This document shows positions 28,912 to 37,521 of a DNA stretch of 64,000 bases, in pieces. The position numbers were made by a program, and so were the translations under genes. The DNA comes from Flavobacterium zepuense (lineage in GTDB: Bacteria; Bacteroidota; Bacteroidia; Flavobacteriales; Flavobacteriaceae): NCBI RefSeq assembly GCF_007097145.1, contig NZ_VJVZ01000007.1, positions 62,001-126,000 of the forward strand. The letters are read 5' to 3'. Under the pieces are notes generated by a model. The model was not told the DNA's origin, ran no database searches, and was given only the letters and a program-made list of their open reading frames with translations. Position 1 is the first letter of the stretch. Every line of letters starts with the position of its first letter.

Positions 28912-28927
28912 TTTACCAAATGGTAAA
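28912..28927. promoter_or_regulatory. Operator 2: TTTACC-N4-GGTAAA
   Basis: TTTACCAAATGGTAAA, the exact reverse complement of operator 1 at 29538-29553. It is 29 bp from the 3' edge of the SDR -7-like element to the proximal edge of the palindrome. Confidence 0.7.
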
Positions 28928-28934
28928 AAGTAAA

Positions 28935-29504
28935 TTACCGGATGTTTTTTCTAATCCTGCTTAGCGATTGTTGCGTAATGCCCAGATACGAAGCGATGTG
29001 CGAAAGCGGGATGCGATTAACAAGGCCGGGAAAATGCTCAATAAACGATAAGTAACGCGTGGTGGCATCTTCTGAAACCAGCGGGCTCCTTCTTTCTATT
29101 GTTTTAAGCAGGCAATTTTTTAAAATCAGTCCGGTAATTGCATCCCAGCCAACAATGGTATTACCTATATCATCCCAATCTTTCTTAGAAAAAACAAGCA
29201 ATTTACAGTCGGTAACTGCCTGTATGTATTCAGATGCCACTACCTGTGCCTCAAACTTTTGCTGGTCTGAAACAAAATTGTTCTCATCAATAAAATGATG
29301 GGTAATTTCCTGTCCTTTATTATTGTAATAGCAAAAACGAACAACACCTTCAAGAAGAAATCCTACCTGCCTGGGTATCTTTCCGGCTTCCGAAAAATAT
29401 TCATCCTTATGGAGTTCGATAGTTTTTGCCTTGCTCATAATAAGGTCCGTCTGTTGGGTATTCAGATTCCCAAACTGCAATATGTAGTCAATAAACGCTT
29501 TCAT
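28935..29504 (-). CDS. Crp/Fnr-family transcriptional regulator
   Basis: A 189-residue regulator. Residues 10-120 are a cNMP-binding jelly roll (KDEYFSEAGKIPRQVGFLLEGVVRFCYYN) without the full cAMP phosphate-binding cassette. The C-terminal part contains a helix-turn-helix (IPLSHIASYLGITQQSLSRIRKNIR). It belongs to the short Bacteroidota Crp group whose effector is usually unknown. There are no Cys residues arranged as in FNR clusters. It is followed by an SDR gene; both have the same 16-bp palindrome in front, which suggests autoregulation and activation of the SDR. A -7-like element ends only 4 nt before the ATG, hinting at a leaderless mRNA. Confidence 0.88.
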   Translation of the reverse strand: MKAFIDYILQFGNLNTQQTDLIMSKAKTIELHKDEYFSEAGKIPRQVGFLLEGVVRFCYYNNKGQEITHHFIDENNFVSDQQKFEAQVVASEYIQAVTDCKLLVFSKKDWDDIGNTIVGWDAITGLILKNCLLKTIERRSPLVSEDATTRYLSFIEHFPGLVNRIPLSHIASYLGITQQSLSRIRKNIR

Positions 29505-29508
29505 ACCT

Positions 29509-29516
29509 GAAAGATA
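29509..29516 (-). promoter_or_regulatory. Candidate -7 element of the Crp/Fnr-type gene
   Basis: The minus strand reads TATCTTTC, immediately upstream of the ATG at 29504. The palindrome's proximal edge is 29 bp away, as at the SDR gene. Confidence 0.4.
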
Positions 29517-29537
29517 CTATTTATTGAAAGCATTTTA

Positions 29538-29553
29538 TTTACCATTTGGTAAA
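29538..29553. promoter_or_regulatory. Operator 1: TTTACC-N4-GGTAAA
   Basis: TTTACCATTTGGTAAA. The symmetry extends to 29535-29556 (TTA...TAA). It lies 34 bp upstream of the Crp/Fnr-type gene. The dyad with a 4-bp centre fits a Crp-family dimer. Confidence 0.72.
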
Positions 29554-29589
29554 TAATAATTTTGGGCTTTCATTTATATTAGATCAAAA

Positions 29590-29626
29590 TAAAAGCCCAA
29601 AACCAGTACTTAGTTTTGGGCTTTTA
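29590..29626 (-). terminator. Intrinsic terminator at the end of the rhamnose region
   Basis: TAAAAGCCCAAAAC (29590-29603) and GTTTTGGGCTTTTA (29613-29626) form a perfect 14-bp stem with a 9-nt loop and T residues on either strand. It lies 26 nt past the stop of the small membrane-protein gene. Confidence 0.87.
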
Positions 29627-29651
29627 TCCACTTAATACGGTAGCTTTATTT

Positions 29652-29786
29652 TTATTTAGGCACACCGGAAAAAGGTTTTTTCTGTTTATCCTCTTTAGGA
29701 ATTTTATTAACCGTAGCTGCTATTAGAAAAAATACTGCAATAACCGAAATTGCAAGAATCACGAAGGTATTAACTAATGGATTCAT
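29652..29786 (-). CDS. Small single-pass membrane protein (44 aa)
   Basis: A short open frame, MNPLVNTFVILAISVIAVFF followed by a Lys-rich tail, with one transmembrane helix at about residues 6-26 and a charged C-terminus (IPKEDKQKK). Support comes from its context: a TATATTTG element at 29806-29813 lies 19 nt upstream, the same spacing as at thiN, and a strong terminator lies 26 nt downstream. I do not recognise a family. It follows lldD by 78 bp. Expression is likely, but coding status cannot be proven without homologues. Confidence 0.6.
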   Translation of the reverse strand: MNPLVNTFVILAISVIAVFFLIAATVNKIPKEDKQKKPFSGVPK

Positions 29787-29805
29787 AATGTAAGAGATTT
29801 ATAAT

Positions 29806-29813
29806 CAAATATA
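29806..29813 (-). promoter_or_regulatory. Candidate -7 element for the small membrane protein
   Basis: The minus strand reads TATATTTG, matching TAnnTTTG, 19 nt before the ATG at 29786. Confidence 0.45.
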
Positions 29814-29864
29814 TGAAATACAAATCAAATTCACTATATCGTTTTAGTTAATTATAGTCTTTGG

Positions 29865-31013
29865 CTACTTAATACGATGGTTGGGGAAATCCTGCACCCT
29901 TTCGCAGCACACCTGTTCCATAACCTGTTGCAGTTGTATTTTTAGCATAGAAATGGCGTGGCTGCCGCCTTCTTTGCCTAAGGCAGCTACACTATACATA
30001 AACGTCCTGCCCAGAAAGCTAAAGTCTGCACCACAAGCCAATGTCCGTGCCACATCTACCCCGGAGCGGATACCGCTATCCATCATGATCTTTATTTGGT
30101 CTTTATACTTTTCTACTATAGGATGCATAGAACTTATGGCGCTTTGCCCGGCATCAAGCTGCCTGCCCCCGTGGTTGGAAACAATTACACCATCAAAACC
30201 AAGCCTAATGGCCATTTCTACATCTTCGTTACTCGCAACACCTTTTAAAACCAGCTTGCCCTTCCATATATCGCGTATGGGCGCTATACGCTCCTCGTTT
30301 ACCCTGCCAGAAAAGGTACGGTTCATAAACTGCCCCAATTGCGCCATGTTTAAATCTTTAGGCATGTAAGGCTTAAGAGTTTCAAAAGCGGGTTGCCCAT
30401 GCATAAGTGTTTTAATTGCCCACTCCGGCCTGCCAAGTATTTGCATGATATTTCTCAACGTCATCCTTGGTGGCATGGCAAGCCCGTTACGAATATCGCG
30501 TGGCCTAAAGCCGAACGTAGGTACATCGCACAAAACCACCAATACAGGGTATTGTGCCGCCTCTGCACGCTTTATAATGCTATCCCTAACTTCAGTTTCG
30601 GCAGGATGGTACAACTGGTACCAGGCATGGCCTTGGGTAATTTCGCTTATGCGCTCAATACTGGCGGTAGTAACGGTGCTTAATATAAACGGAATATTAT
30701 GCTCGAATGCCGCCTTTGCCAAAATTTCCGGGGCATTGGGCCACATAAGCCCCTGCAAGCCAACAGGCGATATGCCAAACGGAGCATCATAGGTATGCCC
30801 AAACAACTCAGTCTTCATTTCCGACTTGGTATGTTTAGACAGATAATACGGCTTTAATTCAATATCCCGAATTTCGGCTGTATTCTTAATAAGGTTTACA
30901 TCTTCATTGCACCCACCATCTAAATATTCAAAAGCAAACCGCGGTATCTTGCGCTTTGCCTGTTTTATAAGGTCTTCTACCGATGGATAGTTGCTATTGT
31001 ATTTTAACTGCAT
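29865..31013 (-). CDS. lldD: FMN-dependent L-lactate dehydrogenase (alpha-hydroxy acid oxidase family)
   Basis: A 382-residue flavoenzyme oxidising L-lactate (or another 2-hydroxy acid) to pyruvate. It starts with the usual N-terminus (PSVEDLIKQAKRKIPRFAFEYLDGG). FMN-binding Lys257 lies in LVLKGVA, the catalytic His281 in SNHGGRQLD, and the phosphate-binding region is MMDSGIRSGVDV. The substrate-binding Arg is present in RPRDIRNG. It begins 10 bp after the kinase gene and is the last enzyme of the rhamnose transcript. This fits oxidation of the lactate that the fused aldolase/dehydrogenase should make from rhamnose, but exact substrate is inferred from context. Confidence 0.88.
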   Translation of the reverse strand: MQLKYNSNYPSVEDLIKQAKRKIPRFAFEYLDGGCNEDVNLIKNTAEIRDIELKPYYLSKHTKSEMKTELFGHTYDAPFGISPVGLQGLMWPNAPEILAKAAFEHNIPFILSTVTTASIERISEITQGHAWYQLYHPAETEVRDSIIKRAEAAQYPVLVVLCDVPTFGFRPRDIRNGLAMPPRMTLRNIMQILGRPEWAIKTLMHGQPAFETLKPYMPKDLNMAQLGQFMNRTFSGRVNEERIAPIRDIWKGKLVLKGVASNEDVEMAIRLGFDGVIVSNHGGRQLDAGQSAISSMHPIVEKYKDQIKIMMDSGIRSGVDVARTLACGADFSFLGRTFMYSVAALGKEGGSHAISMLKIQLQQVMEQVCCERVQDFPNHRIK

Positions 31014-31023
31014 TGTAAATTAT

Positions 31024-32400
31024 TTAAACGTCGAAAAATAACGGCACGAGCTTTTTCATGCGGTAGTTTTCTTTAAGGAATTTAGAGGTAACCTGCTTGT
31101 CTGATATTACCATGGCCGCACCAAGCGCAGAACCCAGTGGAGATTGTGTAGACAATACTTTAAAATTACTAAAATGATGCGACATTAATTTCATAAACAC
31201 ATCATTATCGGTAAAGCCTCCATCTATATAAATAGTCTTGATCTCGCTGTTGCCGATGGCGTTGCTAATAGTATCTATCTGTAACTCCATGAGCTCTATC
31301 ATTAGCTGATGGTATGCTTCTTCAAAGGTATCAAAAGGCTCCAACTCTGTTTCTTTAGGCAGGCGCTGTAACGATATGCCTTCAAATTTAAAGTATACTT
31401 TAGGCTTTTCTATAAGGCGCAGGTAAATATCCTGGTTAAAGGCAACGTTGCGGTGGTAGCCATAATCTTTTTTATAATATTCGGTAAGTTTTTCTACCTG
31501 AAGGCGGTACTCATTACCCATAAAAAAACGTGATGCCTTTACCCTTTTGCCATCAATTCGCAGATAGTTAAGGCAGTTGTTTTCTATATCTTCGGTACTT
31601 AAACTTTCTGAATTGTACGGGTTAAGTGCAATGCTCCACGTACCCGTACTAAGCAACAGGAAAGGTTTTTTCTTGCTCAAAATATAAGGCAGCAATGCCG
31701 AGGAACTGTCGTGTATGCCCACACCTATTTTTATTTTCCTGTCTTTGTACGTTGTATTAATACTCGCCGATGTAGGTACAATAGGCGGTAATATCTTGTC
31801 TATGCCCTCGGCATGCACCCAACTGTGATAATCTTCGGCATCATAGTCCCATAAGTTGGTATGGCAGCCTATGCTGGTGTATTCACTAACAGGTATCCCT
31901 GTAAATAAATAACTAAGGTACTGCGGCAAATGCAGGCTGTATTTAATGCGTGAAAAAATTTCGGGCTTGGTATATTTTAACCAATACAATTGCATGCCTG
32001 AATTTAGCATACCCGATTGTGGCGATGCCGTTTGGGCTGCAATAGTAAGTGAGTCGCCGTATCGTTTATAAAATTCATCGGTAACAAAATCCGGTATGTC
32101 CTTAGTATAATTATACAGAGGTGTAAGTGCCTTGCCTTTATAATCTAAATGCACCAGGCTGGCACCGTAAGATGAAAAGTTAAGTGTTTTAACATCATAC
32201 TCCTGATTATCAAGAACGCCGTCAAAAGTATTTTTCATCCACTCGCGCAATGCCTCCAGGTCTTCGGTTTCAAAGCCATCTTCATCCACAGTAAGCGGGA
32301 GGTTTACATATTCCCTATGTACCTCATTATAATCGTCATCAAAAAGAAAAAACTTTTTGTTGGTCTTACCTATATCAAATACGGCATTCACTTTAATCAT
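31024..32400 (-). CDS. rhaB: FGGY-family carbohydrate kinase, probable rhamnulokinase
   Basis: A 458-residue kinase of the actin-like FGGY fold. The N-terminal phosphate-1 motif is FDIGKTNKKFFLFD. The ATP-binding half has LLLSTGTWSIALNP (phosphate 2) and the adenosine motif IYIDGGFTDNDVFM, and QSPLGSALGAAM closes it. The order between rhamnose isomerase (3 bp upstream) and lldD makes L-rhamnulose the likely substrate. The protein is diverged from the E. coli RhaB type and resembles the kinase found with RhaI and the fused aldolase in other Bacteroidota. Cytoplasmic. Confidence 0.82.
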   Translation of the reverse strand: MIKVNAVFDIGKTNKKFFLFDDDYNEVHREYVNLPLTVDEDGFETEDLEALREWMKNTFDGVLDNQEYDVKTLNFSSYGASLVHLDYKGKALTPLYNYTKDIPDFVTDEFYKRYGDSLTIAAQTASPQSGMLNSGMQLYWLKYTKPEIFSRIKYSLHLPQYLSYLFTGIPVSEYTSIGCHTNLWDYDAEDYHSWVHAEGIDKILPPIVPTSASINTTYKDRKIKIGVGIHDSSSALLPYILSKKKPFLLLSTGTWSIALNPYNSESLSTEDIENNCLNYLRIDGKRVKASRFFMGNEYRLQVEKLTEYYKKDYGYHRNVAFNQDIYLRLIEKPKVYFKFEGISLQRLPKETELEPFDTFEEAYHQLMIELMELQIDTISNAIGNSEIKTIYIDGGFTDNDVFMKLMSHHFSNFKVLSTQSPLGSALGAAMVISDKQVTSKFLKENYRMKKLVPLFFDV

Positions 32401-32403
32401 AGC

Positions 32404-33684
32404 TTATAGTCCTGTAGCTTTAGATGTTGTACCACGCTCTTTTATAAGTTCTTCGCGCACCAAAAGTTTCCTGTAGGCCGCAAGCGGATCTATAACGCCA
32501 CCTGCGCTTAGCCTCGCCGCTTTTAGTATGGCCCTCACATCGGTACGATACGCATCCTGAAGTATCTCCTGGCATTGCACCACATCGTTTTCCTGCTGTG
32601 CAATCCTCAACGCTTTCTGGTCTACCAGCAGCGCCTGTGTATAGGCAATCAGGATAGCCTCCAACGACTGTATAAGGTCTTCTAAAGGGTCTTTAGTGTT
32701 ATGGCTTGCATCTATCATCCACGCAAGGTCCGGGTTGTTATGGTTGTTCTCCATACCGTAAACCAGCTCATTAAAGATAAGGAACAAAGCATACGGTTTT
32801 ATAGCGCCCACAGTAACATCGTCATCGCCATATTTACTGTCGTTAAAGTGGAAGCCTCCCAGCTTGCCCTTCATCATCAGCGTAGCTACAATTTGCTCTA
32901 TATTAGTGTTAGGCAGGTGATGCCCAAGGTCTACCAATGTATAAGCCCTCTCACCACAAGCATTTGCCAGCATGAACGATGTGCCCCAGTCCTGGATAAC
33001 CGTGCTGTAAAAAGCAGGTTCGTAAGGCTTGTATTCTATAAACAGTTTCCAATCCTGTGGCATGCCGGCGTAGATAGATTTAAGGCTGTTCTCGGTATGG
33101 CGCAACGCGGTTTGAAAGTTACGCTGCCCGGGGAAGTTAGCCCCATCAGCCAGCCATACGGTAAGGCTTTTAGAGCCTAACTGCTCGCCTATTTTTATAA
33201 CATCAAGGTTATGCTGAATGGCATATTCCCTTGACGCATCTACATGGCTGCTTAGTGAGCCAAATTTATAACTCTCTGTAGCGCCGGGCTGGTCCTGAAA
33301 GGTATTGGAGTTCATGGCATCAAAAATAATCCCGTGCCCCTGTGCTACTTCTTTAATCGTTTTATAATCCTGTGGGATATCCCACGGAATGTGCAACGAT
33401 ACCGCCCCAGCGGACTGCGTAAGGGCATGCAGCAGGCCTATATCGTCAAGCTTTTGCTCTAACGATGCCGGTTCGCCACCATAAGAAAATCGCCCGAAAC
33501 GGGTTCCCCCTGCGCCTAATGCCCAGCTGGGTATGGCAACCTGAAAATCGGCCACTTTTTTAATAACCTCATCAAGGCTTATACTATTGCGGCTTAATTT
33601 AGTATCCAAAAGGTTTAACTCTTCCTGATATGAATTATCCTGTGTTTTATTTAAATCAGCAATATGCTGTGCGGTAATCTTCAT
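32404..33684 (-). CDS. rhaI: L-rhamnose isomerase, RhaI type
   Basis: Converts L-rhamnose to L-rhamnulose. The 426-residue protein is of the RhaI class, a TIM barrel related to xylose isomerases and distinct from E. coli RhaA. Readable features are PSWALGAGGTRFGRFSYGGEP near the N-terminus and the metal-binding carboxylates and His in LFIEYKPYEPAF, TLVDLGHHLPNTNIEQIVA and GGFHFNDSKYGDDD. It is spaced 20 bp from the fused aldolase and 3 bp from the kinase, so it is co-transcribed. Confidence 0.92.
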   Translation of the reverse strand: MKITAQHIADLNKTQDNSYQEELNLLDTKLSRNSISLDEVIKKVADFQVAIPSWALGAGGTRFGRFSYGGEPASLEQKLDDIGLLHALTQSAGAVSLHIPWDIPQDYKTIKEVAQGHGIIFDAMNSNTFQDQPGATESYKFGSLSSHVDASREYAIQHNLDVIKIGEQLGSKSLTVWLADGANFPGQRNFQTALRHTENSLKSIYAGMPQDWKLFIEYKPYEPAFYSTVIQDWGTSFMLANACGERAYTLVDLGHHLPNTNIEQIVATLMMKGKLGGFHFNDSKYGDDDVTVGAIKPYALFLIFNELVYGMENNHNNPDLAWMIDASHNTKDPLEDLIQSLEAILIAYTQALLVDQKALRIAQQENDVVQCQEILQDAYRTDVRAILKAARLSAGGVIDPLAAYRKLLVREELIKERGTTSKATGL

Positions 33685-33704
33685 AGTGTTTAATTTAAAG
33701 CTTG

Positions 33705-35801
33705 TTAACGTACAAAGGCATTGGCCATGCCGCCATCTACATTAATAGTGTTTCCGGTACTTTTGTTGAGTATTGCAACACAGGCAAAAACGCCGTTTGC
33801 AATATCATCCGGGTAAATAATTTCGTTAAGCAGGTTGCGCTTGGCATAATGCTTAGGCAACTCCTCTACCGTTATACCATAGGCTTTGGCGCGGCCTTCG
33901 GCCCACTCGCCTTCCCATATTTTACTGCCCACAATAACACCATCAGGGTTTACTGTGTTAACACGTATCTTATCGGTGGCAAGTTCTGCGGCAAGCAGTC
34001 GCGTCATGTGCTGTTGGGCTGCTTTTGCAGTACCATAGCCCACATTGTTAGGCCCTGCTACAAGACCGTTCTTACTGGCAATATTTACAATATCGCCGCC
34101 AAGGCCCTGTTTTCTCATAATAGCAACTCCCTGCTGCGCCATAAGGAACTGCCCTTTTACCAATACGTTTTGAAGGATGTCCCAGTCTTTTAACGTGGTA
34201 TCTTCTAACGATTTAGAAATAGCAAGCCCGGCTGAATGTACAATAATATCTACACCGCCAAAAGCAAGCGAAGCTTTTTTATAAGCCTCTGCAATAGCAT
34301 TGGCATCGGTAACATCGCACACTACGGTTTCGGCCTGGTCTTTTTTATAGGTTTTAAGTGCTGTATCCAAAGCTTCTGCACTCAGGTCGGTAAGTACTAC
34401 AACGGCACCTTCGGCAACCAGTTTATCGGCAATAGCCTTACCAATACCGCCACCGGCACCGGTAACAATGGCTACCTTGCGCGAAAGTGGTTTTTCGGCC
34501 GGCATACGTTGCAATTTAGCCTCTTCAAGCAGCCAGTATTCTATATCAAAAGCTTCCTGCCTTGGTAACGATGTATACGATGTTATCGCCTCGGCACCGC
34601 GCATTACATTAATGGCGTTTATGTAAAACTCACTGGCAACGCGGGTGGTTTGCTTATCTTTTGCAAAACTGAACATACCCACACCCGGATAAATAATGAT
34701 AACCGGATTAGGGTCTCTCATAGCTGGGCTGTTAGGGTGCTTACAGTTTTCATAATACTGCTTGTATTCTTCGCGGTACTGTGCAAAAGCCGGTTTCAGT
34801 TTTTCCAGAATTGCAGCAGTATCGTCTATATTTTCATCCACAGGTAAATTTAAAACCAGTGGCTGTATCTTGGTGCGTAAAAAGTGATCCGGGCACGAAG
34901 TCCCCATTGGGGCAAGTCGCTCCAGGTCGTTACTATTAATGTATTCCATTACCACATCGCTGTCGGTAAAATGGCCAATCATCCTGTTTTCGCTTGATGC
35001 AAGCCCACGTAACAAAGGCATTATGGCCGCAGCTTTTTCAAGGCGCTGTTCGTGCGGAAGCCCCTCAATCTTAGCCCCGCCAAAAACACTGCCTTTCTGG
35101 GCAATTTTTTTAGCAATATATTTAGAAGCCATCTCTATAACCTCTAAACTGTTGATGTAGCATTCGTATGATGTATCGCCCCAGGTAAACAAGCCGTGGC
35201 TACCTAATATAATACCCCTTATGCCGGGATTATCGGCAAGGCATTTTTCCAGCTGAAGGCCCAAATCAAACCCCGGACGCTGCCATGGCACCCAACCCAT
35301 AGTATCGCCCCAAATTTCTTTAGTTACCTGTTCGCTGTCTTTAGCGGCAGCAACGGCAATAAGTGCATCGGGGTGCAGGTGGTCTATATGTTTAAAGGGT
35401 AGTAATCCGTGTAGTGGCGTATCTATAGAGGGTGCTTTACTGTTAAGGTCGTAAATACAATGGTCAAAAAGGCCTACCATGCGGTCTTCATCAGCAAGGC
35501 CGCCGTATACATTTTTAAGGTCGCGCAGCCTGCCGGTGTAGAGGCCTGCAATGCCGCTGCGGGTAAGGGTGCCAATATCGCCCCCAGATCCTTTTACCCA
35601 CATTACCTCAACCTCTTCATTAGTAAGAGGGTCTTTTTCTATTGTTTTGCAGGATGTGTTGCCACCTCCATAATTTGTTATCCTAAGATCGGCACCTAAA
35701 ATATTTGAACGGTACAGGAACAAGGCCACCTGGTCATCGCCAAGCTGTGCCGCTTTTTGCTCATCCCACAAATAATCTACATATTGAAAGGTCTTTTCCA
35801 T
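33705..35801 (-). CDS. Bifunctional rhamnulose-1-phosphate aldolase / L-lactaldehyde dehydrogenase
   Basis: A natural fusion of 698 residues. The N-terminal part (about 1-420) is a class II aldolase: metal-binding His in HGLLPFKHIDHLHPDAL and in GSHGLFTWGDTSYE. It cleaves L-rhamnulose-1-phosphate to DHAP and L-lactaldehyde. The C-terminal part (from about residue 440) is an SDR with TGAGGGIG, HSAG, and YGTAKAAQ. In characterised homologues the SDR part oxidises lactaldehyde to lactate. The fusion channels lactaldehyde, and lldD three genes downstream would take lactate to pyruvate. No separate rhaD is present. Confidence 0.93.
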   Translation of the reverse strand: MEKTFQYVDYLWDEQKAAQLGDDQVALFLYRSNILGADLRITNYGGGNTSCKTIEKDPLTNEEVEVMWVKGSGGDIGTLTRSGIAGLYTGRLRDLKNVYGGLADEDRMVGLFDHCIYDLNSKAPSIDTPLHGLLPFKHIDHLHPDALIAVAAAKDSEQVTKEIWGDTMGWVPWQRPGFDLGLQLEKCLADNPGIRGIILGSHGLFTWGDTSYECYINSLEVIEMASKYIAKKIAQKGSVFGGAKIEGLPHEQRLEKAAAIMPLLRGLASSENRMIGHFTDSDVVMEYINSNDLERLAPMGTSCPDHFLRTKIQPLVLNLPVDENIDDTAAILEKLKPAFAQYREEYKQYYENCKHPNSPAMRDPNPVIIIYPGVGMFSFAKDKQTTRVASEFYINAINVMRGAEAITSYTSLPRQEAFDIEYWLLEEAKLQRMPAEKPLSRKVAIVTGAGGGIGKAIADKLVAEGAVVVLTDLSAEALDTALKTYKKDQAETVVCDVTDANAIAEAYKKASLAFGGVDIIVHSAGLAISKSLEDTTLKDWDILQNVLVKGQFLMAQQGVAIMRKQGLGGDIVNIASKNGLVAGPNNVGYGTAKAAQQHMTRLLAAELATDKIRVNTVNPDGVIVGSKIWEGEWAEGRAKAYGITVEELPKHYAKRNLLNEIIYPDDIANGVFACVAILNKSTGNTINVDGGMANAFVR

Positions 35802-35950
35802 TATATATTACAATGATTTGATTGAATTTATATTTATTACTCATCCAAAAGTACCTCTATTGCATTAGTAAGGTATCCTGTACTGTACAGCCTGAGACTA
35901 ATATTTTTGATGCAATTTGGTAAACAATCTATTTTAATTGAGGCATGCCT
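35802..35950 (-). promoter_or_regulatory. Gap between rhaM and the aldolase fusion, with a short palindrome
   Basis: This 149-bp gap holds CTGTAC-T-GTACAG at 35878-35890, a 13-bp perfect palindrome 77 bp upstream of the aldolase start. It may contain an internal promoter; no clear -7 octamer was found. Confidence 0.3.
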
Positions 35951-36265
35951 TTAAGGCAGATAAAAGACCTCTTTAAGCGGCGTGCTTACCGGCGAATTAT
36001 CTGCGTTGCTTTGCATGATGTCCTTCATATACGCCCACCATTTTTGCATGACCGGATGCGAGGGCAAGTCATCAAATTTTGACCGGTCGCTTATAAGCAG
36101 TGTGCCAAACAACGCATTTGTAGATTCATCTAAAAAAATAGAATAATCACTTACACCTGTTTGCTTCAGCAAGTTTTCAAGCTCCGGCCACAACTCATCA
36201 TGGCGTTTTTTATATTCGGCTTCAAAGCCTTTATGCAATTGCATTTTAAATGCTAATCGTTTCAT
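35951..36265 (-). CDS. rhaM: L-rhamnose mutarotase
   Basis: Interconverts alpha and beta anomers of L-rhamnose. Starting at [10 protein letters not shown] (ATG at 36265) the protein is 104 residues, exactly the length of E. coli RhaM. The catalytic residues of that enzyme are conserved at the same numbers: His22 ([11 protein letters not shown]), Tyr41 (SDYSIFLD) and Trp76-Trp77 (QKWWAYM). The C-terminus [15 protein letters not shown] is nearly identical to that of E. coli. An upstream extension of the frame is not coding. It lies 84 bp downstream of the transporter gene. Confidence 0.95.
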   Translation of the reverse strand: MKRLAFKMQLHKGFEAEYKKRHDELWPELENLLKQTGVSDYSIFLDESTNALFGTLLISDRSKFDDLPSHPVMQKWWAYMKDIMQSNADNSPVSTPLKEVFYLP

Positions 36266-36349
36266 TTTTCTCTTGATTAATGTTTGAATTTTCAGAGTAT
36301 ATAATGTCTGACAACTGTCAACCGGCAACCAACAACTAATAACGGCAAC

Positions 36350-37438
36350 CTATTTCAACGAGTTACCGTAACCTACCACTAATACCGATAGTAGAATTGC
36401 AAGTATACCCAATGAAATTGTTGCAACGGTTTTACTGTTTACACCTTTCCATTCTTTTAAGATAACACCCCAAAGATTGGCTATAAAAATTATAAAGGCC
36501 ATGTGAAGTATCCACGAGCTTGGGCCGTTACCCATGCGGCTCTCTCCCATTCCGTAAAAAAAGAATTGTAAAAACCAGGTAGTACCTGCCAGAGCACAAA
36601 AAATTATATTGGATAGCACAGGCACGTTAGGCTTGGTATAATCGCTTAGTGTTTTATTTTTTATAGCGAGGAATAAGCAGCCTATTAAATTGCTTAGGAG
36701 TCCGCCCCAAAGCACCACCACATAGGTTACATTATTTTGAAACAGGAATTCTCCCTGACCTGGGTTAGCAGCCTTCCAAACTTCGTTAGCGATATCAGCC
36801 ATTGGCTTGCCCGCTTCCAGCCCAAAGTTAAAACAGGCGCTCAGTACGCCGGAAATGATTGAAACAGTTAGCCCTAAGGCGAATTTATATTCGGTTTTAA
36901 CCACAACCCCGTGCGGATCTGTACCTGCTGCACTTAACTGCCTTTCCTTCATTACTCCGGCCTTACCACATATAGCAATACCTATTACGCATATCAATAA
37001 GCCCAGTAATACCATTTGGCCCCATGCAGAAGATACAATGGCTCCTATACCGTCTTTACCCGCCTGCGGATAAAATTCGTAATAAACCGAGGGTAGCAAC
37101 GAGCCAAAAACCATACATAGGCCGAGTATAACACTACTGCCAAGAGCAACACCGAGATAGCGTACCCCAAGGCCATAGGTAAAGCCACCTACGCCCCATA
37201 GCAGGCCGAATATAAATGCCAGCGTAATTACGGCCGAATCAGCCCCGGCTATGATGCTCCAGAAATCAGGAATAGTTAGCCATGCCGCTAACGGGGGAAC
37301 GATAAGCCATGAAAAAATACCTCCTATAAGCCAGTAGGTTTCCCATGCCCAGCCTTTTACTTTTTTAAACGGAATATAAAAACTTCCGGAAGCAAAGCCC
37401 CCGATGAAGTGAAAAATAACACCAAAGATAGCGCCCAT
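36350..37438 (-). CDS. rhaT: L-rhamnose/proton symporter
   Basis: Imports L-rhamnose with protons. The start MGAIFGVIFHFIGGFASGSF (ATG at 37438) aligns with the RhaT N-terminus, followed by YIPFKKVKGWAWETYW; the 14 codons upstream are left out. The 362-residue protein has about ten hydrophobic segments, as in the RhaT family, and the conserved TWFLQFFFYGMGESRMG and SSWILHMAFIIF near the C-terminus. It leads the rhamnose part of the cluster. The upstream region carries a tandem GTCATGTA repeat. Confidence 0.93.
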   Translation of the reverse strand: MGAIFGVIFHFIGGFASGSFYIPFKKVKGWAWETYWLIGGIFSWLIVPPLAAWLTIPDFWSIIAGADSAVITLAFIFGLLWGVGGFTYGLGVRYLGVALGSSVILGLCMVFGSLLPSVYYEFYPQAGKDGIGAIVSSAWGQMVLLGLLICVIGIAICGKAGVMKERQLSAAGTDPHGVVVKTEYKFALGLTVSIISGVLSACFNFGLEAGKPMADIANEVWKAANPGQGEFLFQNNVTYVVVLWGGLLSNLIGCLFLAIKNKTLSDYTKPNVPVLSNIIFCALAGTTWFLQFFFYGMGESRMGNGPSSWILHMAFIIFIANLWGVILKEWKGVNSKTVATISLGILAILLSVLVVGYGNSLK

Positions 37439-37521
37439 AAAAATATGTTCTTTACTAATTATACCTTGTACAGGTAACACTTGTTAAAAGTGTGAAAATA
37501 GCTATATTAAAAACAAGCACC

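Noticed and set aside
35878-35890. CTGTAC-T-GTACAG as a firm rhamnose operator
   Set aside because: Short, single copy and not matched near rhaT, so kept only as a low-confidence note.
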